From Candidatus Puniceispirillum marinum IMCC1322 (GTDB lineage Bacteria > Pseudomonadota > Alphaproteobacteria > Puniceispirillales > Puniceispirillaceae), in the NCBI RefSeq assembly GCF_000024465.1, contig NC_014010.1:1922001-1986000 (forward strand): a stretch of DNA of 64,000 bases, given 5' to 3'. This document shows positions 44,359 to 52,200 of this stretch, piece by piece; position 1 is the stretch's first letter; each line of letters opens with the position of its first letter. A program made the translations under genes and the position numbers. Below the pieces are notes generated by a model. That model did no database searches, had not been told where the DNA came from, and saw nothing but the letters and a program-made list of their open reading frames with translations.

Positions 44359-45774
44359 ATGAAAATCAAAAAGCTCTTTATTGCTAATAGAGGTGAAATA
44401 GCGGTTCGCATAATTCGTGCCGCCAGAGATTTGGGCATTGAAACCGTGCAGGCGTTTAGCACGGCTGATGCCACGGCGCTTGCTGTTGAACTGGCCGACC
44501 ATGCTGTTGAAATAGGGCCAGCTCCGGCGGCACAATCCTATCTATCGGGTGACGCCATAATCGCTGCTGCCAAGAAAGCCGATGCAGATGCCATTCATCC
44601 CGGCTATGGATTTTTGTCGGAGAATGCCGATTTTGCCGATGCGGTGACAGAAGCCGGATTGATTTTTATTGGCCCAAGCGGTGATACGATCCGTCTTATG
44701 GGTGATAAAGCCATGGCGCGGCAAAAGGCCGCCGAAGCAGGTGTTCCGACCATTCCGGGAAGCGATGGCGTGTTGGATAATCTGGATGAGGCCGCGGATA
44801 TGGCTGAGGCCATAGGGTTTCCGGTGATGATAAAGGCCGCCGCAGGAGGTGGTGGCCGCGGCATCCGGATAGCCGAAAACGCAGAGGATTTCGTGAAGAT
44901 TGCTGCAGAGGCGACAAGTGAAGCCAAAGCTGCGTTTGGGGATGGGCGGCTCTATGTTGAGAAGCTAATAAGCAACGCTCGTCATGTCGAAGTGCAAATA
45001 TTGGGCGACGGGCAGCGATTTGTACATTGTTTTGAGAGAGAATGTTCATTACAACGCCGCCGACAGAAATTATGGGAAGAGGCCCCCTGTCTGGCATTAT
45101 CGGATGATATGCGTGATAGGCTGTGTAATTCAGCGGTTAAATTGGCTCAGGCGGTTGGGTATAAAGGCGCTGGAACAATAGAATTTTTATATGACGACGT
45201 ATCGCGCACATATTACTTCATCGAAATGAACACACGAATACAGGTTGAACATCCAGTTACCGAAGCGATAACGGGAATTGATCTGGTAGCCGAGATGATC
45301 AGGATCGCCAGCGATGAGCCACTTGCCATCACACAAAATGACATCAGCGTAAACGGGCATGCCATTGAAGTGCGCATTAATGCCGAAGATCCCGAAAATA
45401 ATTTTTTGCCATTTCCCGGCATTATTGATGACCTGAGAGTGCCGGGTGGCATAGGGATCCGTTTTGATCACATGTTATTTAATGAATACCAAATTCCACC
45501 CTTCTACGACTCACTTCTGGGCAAGTTGATTGCGTATGGGCAAAATCGCGAGATCGCCATCAAGCGCTTACGACGTGCGCTTGCCGAATTGCGCCTTGGT
45601 AAAAATCTCAAGACCACAAGTACTCTTTTGCATCGCTTATCGCATGATCCAGATGTCCTGTCAGGCGCGGTTCATGTCAACTGGCTCGAACCCTGGATCA
45701 AGGCAAATTTTACAAGGAAGAATAACGAAACGACAGAAACAACAGGAGGATACAAGCATGACCAGCCGATATAG
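44359..45774 (+). CDS. Biotin carboxylase subunit (AccC-like)
   Basis: The 471-residue ATP-grasp enzyme carboxylates biotin with bicarbonate and ATP. Motifs are FIANRGEIAVRIIRAARDLG at the N-terminus, HPGYGFLSEN, the Gly-rich loop KAAAGGGGRGIRI near 158-170, VEVQILGDG, ERECSLQRRRQK, EMNTRIQVEHPVTE (catalytic Glu and Arg) and EVRINAEDP. Every key residue seems present. Length is slightly above the 450 of AccC. Its partner subunits are not the acetyl-CoA carboxyltransferase but PxpB and PxpC, which points to an amide or lactam substrate. It overlaps pxpB by 17 bases. Confidence 0.93.
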   Translation: MKIKKLFIANRGEIAVRIIRAARDLGIETVQAFSTADATALAVELADHAVEIGPAPAAQSYLSGDAIIAAAKKADADAIHPGYGFLSENADFADAVTEAGLIFIGPSGDTIRLMGDKAMARQKAAEAGVPTIPGSDGVLDNLDEAADMAEAIGFPVMIKAAAGGGGRGIRIAENAEDFVKIAAEATSEAKAAFGDGRLYVEKLISNARHVEVQILGDGQRFVHCFERECSLQRRRQKLWEEAPCLALSDDMRDRLCNSAVKLAQAVGYKGAGTIEFLYDDVSRTYYFIEMNTRIQVEHPVTEAITGIDLVAEMIRIASDEPLAITQNDISVNGHAIEVRINAEDPENNFLPFPGIIDDLRVPGGIGIRFDHMLFNEYQIPPFYDSLLGKLIAYGQNREIAIKRLRRALAELRLGKNLKTTSTLLHRLSHDPDVLSGAVHVNWLEPWIKANFTRKNNETTETTGGYKHDQPI

Positions 45775-46633
45775 TTTTGGTGCGGACGAACATGTTTTTG
45801 TAGAAATCAGTGAAGACATGTCTCTTGATTCATTCTTTAAATCACTATTTATCACCAACACGGTTCGCGAATCGAACATTGATGGTGTCACTGAAATATG
45901 TCCTGCCAATGCGTCATTTCAGATAAAGTTTAATCCTGATGTGATCCATCCAGATGATCTGTTGCTAGAGCTCAAGCGCATAGAGGAAACAGCTGAATTG
46001 GCAGATCCAGTTTTAAGCACACGAATCATAGAAATACCGGTTTTTTATCAAGACCCCTGGACGCATGAAACGCTGATGCGATTCAGGGAACGTCATCAAG
46101 ACCCCAATGCAACAGATATCGAATATGCTGCACGGATTAACGGGTTCGACACGGTTCAGGCCTTCATCGAGGCACATTCGGCAGCGCCATGGTTTGTATC
46201 CATGGTCGGGTTTGTATCAGGACTGCCATTTCTGTATCAGATGGTTGATCGTGACAGGCAAATTCAGGTACCAAAATATCTGCGCCCCCGCACAGATACA
46301 CCAAAGCTGACGGTTGGGTATGGTGGCTGTTTTTCCTGCATATATTCGGTGCGAGGGGCTGGCGGCTATCAGATGTTTGGCGTGACACCTATGCCTATTT
46401 ATGATCCTGAACAGAACATCAGCTATCTGAAAGATTTCATGGTGTTTTTCAAACCGGGCGACATCGTCAAATGGAAACCCATAAATCGTGAGCAATATGA
46501 TCAGTGCCTTGCCGATGTAGAGGCGGGAACCTTTGAACCGCGCATCCGGGAGGTTTTCTTTTCTTTAGACGAATTCAACAAGGATATTGATGCGACAAAC
46601 ACAAAACTGATGGAGGCGCTTTATGTCAGCTAA
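45758..46633 (+). CDS. pxpB: PxpB/KipI-like subunit, urea-carboxylase flavour
   Basis: The protein is 291 residues from ATG 45758, which has AGGAGG at ideal distance. The frame extends upstream within accC but that part is not protein-like. It belongs to the allophanate hydrolase subunit 1 (KipI/PxpB) family. The core motif reads VGYGGCFSCIYSVRGAGGYQ, closer to what I recall of the carboxyltransferase part of urea carboxylase (VGxGGxxxCIYxxxGPGGYQ) than to KipI (AGxQTGIYPxxxPGGW). It is also longer than the usual 220-240 residues. The neighbours suggest it forms the carboxyltransferase site together with PxpC. Confidence 0.85.
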   Translation: MTSRYSFGADEHVFVEISEDMSLDSFFKSLFITNTVRESNIDGVTEICPANASFQIKFNPDVIHPDDLLLELKRIEETAELADPVLSTRIIEIPVFYQDPWTHETLMRFRERHQDPNATDIEYAARINGFDTVQAFIEAHSAAPWFVSMVGFVSGLPFLYQMVDRDRQIQVPKYLRPRTDTPKLTVGYGGCFSCIYSVRGAGGYQMFGVTPMPIYDPEQNISYLKDFMVFFKPGDIVKWKPINREQYDQCLADVEAGTFEPRIREVFFSLDEFNKDIDATNTKLMEALYVS

Positions 46634-47603
46634 CATTTTATCTGCCGGCTTTGCGACAACAATTCAGGATATGGGACGTCCTGGATATTATCATCTTGGC
46701 ATCCCAATGGGCGGTGCGATGGATCGCTTTGCCCTGCGTTGCGCCAATCTTCTTGTAGGCAATAGTGAAGATGCGGCTGGTTTGGAATGCGTGTTCACAG
46801 GACCTGAAATTGAATTTACCTCGGATACGGTGATTGCTGTCACGGGTGCAAATTTGCCACCAAAGCGTGATGGAAAAGTGATGAAAACATGGACGGCGAT
46901 TCCATTTAAAGCGGGACAAATACTGTCGTTTGATTTTCTTAAGGCAGGTGCCCGCGCTTATGTGGCAATCGCCGGTGGTATCGATACGCCACCCATTCTG
47001 GATAGCCGGTCAACATATGGCATAGGCGCATTAGGTGGTATCGAGGGGCGCGCTGTCCAGACTGGCGACGCCTTACCCATCGGCACCGCAACATTGCCAG
47101 TGCATTTGGATACACGATCAATTCCTGCAACGATGCGACGGTCTGTAAAAACACCAACAGCACTTCGCGTGGTGCCAGGGTTATATTGGCATCGGCTGAC
47201 CAATGAATCGGGTGACCAGTTTTTTCAAGACCGGTGGAAAGTGGCTTCGGAAGCGGATCGCATGGGCTATCGGTTTGGTGGCGGATCGCCTCTGACCTTT
47301 GTCGAGCGCGAGCCTCCCTTTGGGGCAGGTTCAGAACCATCGAACATTACCGACGCCTGCTATCCCTACGGGTCGATACAGGTGCCAGGTGGCACCGAGC
47401 CCATTATCCTGCATCGCGATGCTGTATCAGGTGGTGGATACTGCATGGTGGGCACTGTCATATCGGCTGATATGGATCTTATTGGTCAGCTTGTTCCAGG
47501 TGATGAGGTGAATTTTGTGAAGGTAAACATGCATACGGCGCTCAAAGCACGACGGAGCCGAGCGGAGATGCTGGATACGGTTCGTCGTCATCTTAATGGA
47601 TAA
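46623..47603 (+). CDS. pxpC: PxpC/KipA-like carboxyltransferase-family subunit
   Basis: The 326-residue protein is of the allophanate hydrolase subunit 2/KipA family, with the opening AGFATTIQDMGRPGYYHLGI, then PMGGAMDRFALRCANLLVGN and VAIAGGIDTPPILDSRSTYG, all standard. In PxpABC it works with PxpB to phosphorylate the lactam. In urea carboxylase the homologous domains form the carboxyltransferase. The start overlaps pxpB by 11 bases. Confidence 0.9.
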   Translation: MSANILSAGFATTIQDMGRPGYYHLGIPMGGAMDRFALRCANLLVGNSEDAAGLECVFTGPEIEFTSDTVIAVTGANLPPKRDGKVMKTWTAIPFKAGQILSFDFLKAGARAYVAIAGGIDTPPILDSRSTYGIGALGGIEGRAVQTGDALPIGTATLPVHLDTRSIPATMRRSVKTPTALRVVPGLYWHRLTNESGDQFFQDRWKVASEADRMGYRFGGGSPLTFVEREPPFGAGSEPSNITDACYPYGSIQVPGGTEPIILHRDAVSGGGYCMVGTVISADMDLIGQLVPGDEVNFVKVNMHTALKARRSRAEMLDTVRRHLNG

Positions 47604-47628
47604 AGATCAAACAGAGGAGACATATAAA

Positions 47629-48228
47629 ATGGTTGCGAATGTTACATCATATCCCACACTTTTTGAGGCAATATGGCCTAAAACCAACTCATGGGGCGCA
47701 AAAGTCACCGTGGCGTTAGTTGGTAGTTTGGCACTATGGATGTCTGCCAAAATTCAGGTACCCTTTTATCCTGTTCCGCTGACGTTGCAAACAATGCTGG
47801 TACTTGCTCTTGGAGCGGCATTGGGGTGGCGGCTGGCCGGATTGACGATTTGTTTCTATCTTCTCGAAGGTGCCGTTGGATTACCCGTTTTTGCAGGCAC
47901 ACCTGAACGGGGCATTGGTCTGTTATATATGGCAGGACCAACAGGCGGGTTTCTGATCGGGTTTCTAGCAGCAGCGATGATGGTGGGGTATCTCGCACAA
48001 AGAGGATGGGATCGTCATATTCTGTCAATGACATTGGCGATGCTGATCGGAAATATAATCATTTACGGGTTTGGTCTGATATGGCTAGGCAACAGCCTTG
48101 GCTGGGACAAGCCAATTCTGGCATGGGGGTTTTATCCCTTCATCATTGGCGATTGTGCAAAAATTGTCATTGCGGCTATTGGCCTTCCTCTTATATGGCG
48201 CATGATGGGCCGGACATATTCACGGTGA
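47629..48228 (+). CDS. bioY: BioY biotin transporter S-component
   Basis: This 199-residue membrane protein has six hydrophobic segments and BioY motifs: AKIQVPFYPVPLTLQTM near the first loop, LEGAVGLPVFAG, and GPTGGFLIGF. BioY binds and imports biotin, alone or with an ECF module; no EcfA/T genes are near. ATG 47629 is preferred because GAGGAG lies nine bases before it. ATG 47596, 33 bases earlier, is possible. Being last in an operon with a biotin carboxylase and carrier, it would supply cofactor for them. Confidence 0.9.
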   Translation: MVANVTSYPTLFEAIWPKTNSWGAKVTVALVGSLALWMSAKIQVPFYPVPLTLQTMLVLALGAALGWRLAGLTICFYLLEGAVGLPVFAGTPERGIGLLYMAGPTGGFLIGFLAAAMMVGYLAQRGWDRHILSMTLAMLIGNIIIYGFGLIWLGNSLGWDKPILAWGFYPFIIGDCAKIVIAAIGLPLIWRMMGRTYSR

Positions 48229-48296
48229 TTATGCTACTAACAGATATGCGTCATCAGATGCGATGATGCCGCATAGTGGTTTGCCTTTGGATGGCT

Positions 48297-48370
48297 GTCT
48301 TACAGCGTATGACCGGCGTCATAATCATGTCATATGTCAGTCACAGCGCATATGAAACGCATATGGGTTA
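48297..48370 (+). repeat. Repeat D, copy 2
   Basis: This matches 31870-31945, including TGAC/GTCA hairpin arms and the core CATATGAAACGCATATGG at 48349-48366. It lies between bioY and the integrase remnant, at the right-hand end of the 16-kb module. Confidence 0.65.
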
Positions 48371-48382
48371 TGTGATACGGGT

Positions 48383-48778
48383 TTGCATCAAAAGCAAAGC
48401 CAGAAATCAATAAAGGGTCAGGTCATCGAAAAGCCTGAATCCTTGTTGCCTTTACCGGGCTTTCGCATGGATTCCGTGCCGTCTCCCAGTAGTGGGGGGT
48501 ATAAATATCAAGCCGGATACGTCATTTTCATCGTTGCTCTCAAGCATAAAGGACGGCGTTTCAGCAAAACCATTGGCCATAACGGTTACACCATAACGGT
48601 GACACGAGCGTGGCCGAAGCGCGCGCGATTGCCGCCCAGATGATTGGCGATGTGAAAACGGGTCGCTGTCACAAACCGATCACGCCAAAGGAGCGGCGCT
48701 TCGAGGTGTTTGTAAAACATTTTGCAGGCGGAATGGTCAAAAACATCTGTATCTGTCAGATAGTAAAACAGCTCAGAT
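48383..48778 (+). pseudogene. Degraded integrase related to integrase 1
   Basis: Two pieces of the integrase 1 gene are recognisable. Bases 48512-48720 match about 2475-2690, covering the arm-binding domain (ALKHKGRRFSKTIGH), with a frameshift after it. Bases about 48730-48778 match about 3112-3160 around the catalytic Lys hairpin. About 430 bp between them are deleted, and the catalytic His-Arg-Tyr part is absent. The upstream portion 48366-48475 matches the scar at 32448-32560. This is a third trace of the same integrase family in the window. Confidence 0.8.
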
Positions 48779-49180
48779 GACCACCTCTATGGCGGCACCG
48801 GTAAAGACTGGATTTGATTTGGTGGTGATACATGCCTGAAAACGGTTCTGGCTGTCGGACAATTTCCGCATAATGATTATGCACTTTTCCAAACCTGTTG
48901 TTGATATTGCTGTGATGGATGCATGGGTAACACGCACCCTCGCCATGACCAAGCATGGGTATTAATCCGATGCGCGCATAAGAATAGGCGTATATAATCT
49001 ACATTGAGTATTAAATAACTCATTAAAAACAATGGGTTGACATGATTATGAATATTTGTCACTCTAAACTATATTTCAAGATTTTTCGATATTATGACCC
49101 CCTGCATGCTGTAGTGGCATGAATGAAATCGGAGCAGAATATTTGAAATAACAGTCCAAAAAAGCAACAGATAAGAGAAA
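48779..49180. other. Gene-free stretch upstream of the giant lipoprotein
   Basis: I see no gene here. The left part may be further decayed element sequence. From about 48970 it is AT-rich and probably holds the promoter of the downstream gene, but no convincing -35/-10 pair stands out. Confidence 0.4.
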
Positions 49181-49243
49181 ATGGATCGCGCCTATAAACC
49201 GGATTTTCCGTTTGGTGGATGCGAATCCGTAGCAAATATATGA
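49181..49243 (+). CDS. Possible 20-codon leader ORF coupled to the giant gene
   Basis: ATG at 49181 follows AAGAGA by four bases and opens a 20-codon frame (MDRAYKPDFPFGGCESVANI). Its TGA overlaps an in-frame ATG of the giant gene as ATGA at 49240-49243. This arrangement would couple translation of the long gene to the leader. There is no other evidence that it is expressed. Confidence 0.35.
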   Translation: MDRAYKPDFPFGGCESVANI

Positions 49244-52200
49244 AAAATTATAGACATGACAAAGAATTCGCTAATGATGAGAAATTAGCTGATACACCCC
49301 CTCTGGTAGTCACTATAAACACTCGGGCTATATCTGCTTTGGCGAGATATTCTTCGTCCGTTTTGTTTGGTTCTAAGCAACCAAAGATGATGAAGCAGGA
49401 TGCTGGCAGAGGCCTCATCTGGACATTATTGGCGATCGGGTTGGCGGCTTGTTCCGACAGATCAGTTTATGATAATAAAAAAACTGATACGCATGGCTAT
49501 GACGATGATCAATCCCAGATTCAGAATAGCGATGATCCTATCAGAGTGGCTGACGGGCCCATAGAAGGGGCGCTTGTCTATGGGCGACGGGCAGACGGGA
49601 GCTATAGCTCGTCACCACTTGGAAAAACCAATTCCAAAGGTGAGTTCACCCCTACATCTGCACAACGTGCCGAATTTGTCGGTTATAAATTTGATCTGAC
49701 AAATGCACGTGATGTGAATAGCGGAAAAGTATATGACAAGGGTGAACAATTAGAAACGCTGGATGATGGCGACATCGCAACGCCCCTGACCACATTGATA
49801 CGGGCTGCGCGAAAGATCGCTGAAACCGATGATGACAACACGACCACTGCTGAGAATGCGACAGAGCAAGTCATCCAAGGTCTTTTCGGTTCTGAGACAG
49901 ATGTAACACTCAAACAGATTCAAGATTTTGAGATTTATCGTGTTGGTGACCGGGATAATGAGATCGTCAAAAAGGCGGTACAGGTGATGGCCACGATCAC
50001 CAAGAAAATGGATGAATCGGGTGGTGCTTCAAGCGAAGCGGTGAATATCGTCAACAATATGGCTATGGCCGCGCAGAAAGTTGGTGCCAGCAAAGGCCAA
50101 GCGCGTGAGGACGCAGAGACCGAGCTCGGGCTTATTTCAGAAAATGATCCGGTCATTCAAGTTTTACTTAATAAGGTCCCAACCGGCGGGGTAACCATTA
50201 CCGGCACGCTGAGGGCTGGAGAGAGGCTGACGGCCGATTTTAGTGCGCTTCGGGATGCTGACGGGATACCGGACCAGGATAGTAGTGGCGGTCTGAGCGC
50301 GGATGATCTGACCTTTCAATGGAAGAAGGATGGCGTCGATATTGCCGGTGCGAGAGGTGAAAGCTATGTGCTGGCGGCTGATGATGTTGGCGGGCAGATA
50401 ACGGTAAAGGTATCCTGGCGGGATGCTGGTGGGACCGATGAGAGCGTGACCTCAACACCGACCGCGGCTATCACCGCAGCTAATCAAGCCCCAACCGGCG
50501 GGGTAACCATTACCGGCACGCTGAGGGCTGGAGAGAGGCTGACGGCCGATTTTAGTGCGCTTCGGGATCGTGACGGGATACCGGACCAGGATAGTAGTGG
50601 CGATCTGAGCGCGGATGATCTGACCTTTCAATGGAAGAAGGGTGGCGTCGATATTGCCGGTGCGAGAGGTGCCAGCTATGTGCTGGCGGCTGATGATGTT
50701 GGCGGGCAGATAACGGTAAAGGTATCCTGGCGGGATGCTGGTGGGACCGATGAGAGCGTGACCTCAACACCGACCACGGCTATCACCGCAGCTAATCAAG
50801 TCCCAACCGGCGGGGTAACCATTACCGGCACGCTGAGGGCTGGAGAGAGGCTGACGGCCGATTTTAGTGCGCTTCGGGATGCTGACGGGATACCGGACCA
50901 GGATAGTAGTGGCGGTCTGAGCGCGGATGATCTGACCTTTCAATGGAAGAAGGATGGCGTCGATATTGCCGGTGCGAGAGGTGCCAGCTATGAGCTGACG
51001 GCTGATGATGTTGGCGGGCAGATAACGGTAAAGGTATCCTGGCGGGATGCTGGTGGGACCGATGAGAGCGTGACCTCAACACCGACCACGGCTATCACCG
51101 CAGCTAATCAAGCCCCAACCGGCGGGGTAACCATTACCGGCACGCTGAGGGCTGGAGAGAGGCTGACGGCCGATTTTAGTGCGCTTCGGGATGCTGACGG
51201 GATACCGGACCAGGATAGTAGTGGCGGTCTGAGCGCGGATGATCTGACCTTTCAATGGAAGAAGGATGGCGTCGATATTGCCGGTGCGAGAGGTGAAAGC
51301 TATGTGCTGGCGGCTGATGATGTTGGCGGGCAGATAACGGTAAAGGTATCCTGGCGGGATGCTGGTGGGACCGATGAGAGCGTGACCTCAACACCGACCA
51401 CGGCTATCACCGCAGCTAATCAAGCCCCAACCGGCGGGGTAACCATTACCGGCACGCTGAGGGCTGGAGAGAGGCTGACGGCCGATTTTAGTGCGCTTCA
51501 GGATCGTGACGGGATACCGGACCAGGATAGTAGTGGCGGTCTGAGCGCGGATGATCTGACCTTTCAATGGAAGAAGGATGGCGTCGATATTGCCGGTGCG
51601 AGAGGTGCCAGCTATGAGCTGACGGCTGATGATGTTGGCGGGCAGATAACGGTAAAGGTATCCTGGCGGGATGCTGGTGGGACCGATGAGAGCGTGACCT
51701 CAACACCGACCACGGCTATCACCGCAGCTAATCAAGCCCCAACCGGCGGGGTAACCATTACCGGCACGCTGAGGGCTGGAGAGAGGCTGACGGCCGATTT
51801 TAGTGCGCTTCGGGATGCTGACGGGATACCGGACCAGGATAGTAGTGGCGGTCTGAGCGCGGATGATCTGACCTTTCAATGGAAGAAGGATGGCGTCGAT
51901 ATTGCCGGTGCGAGAGGTGCCAGCTATGAGCTGACGGCTGATGATGTTGGCGGGCAGATAACGGTAAAGGTATCCTGGCGGGATGCTGGTGGGACCGATG
52001 AGAGCGTGACCTCAACACCGACCACGGCTATCACCGCAGCTAATCAAGCCCCAACCGGCGGGGTAACCATTACCGGCACGCTGAGGGCTGGAGAGAGGCT
52101 GACGGCCGATTTTAGTGCGCTTCAGGATCGTGACGGGATACCGGACCAGGATAGTAGTGGCGGTCTGAGCGCGGATGATCTGACCTTTCAATGGAAGAAG

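Noticed and set aside
44109-45774. Fatty-acid acetyl-CoA carboxylase genes accB/accC
   Set aside because: The carrier is too short, its biotin site reads EVMKTY, and the partners are PxpA/B/C, so a fatty-acid role is unlikely.
43343-47603. Plain PxpABC 5-oxoprolinase operon
   Set aside because: The inserted biotin carrier and carboxylase and the terminal BioY are not needed by that ATP-dependent enzyme. I keep it only as the fallback reading.
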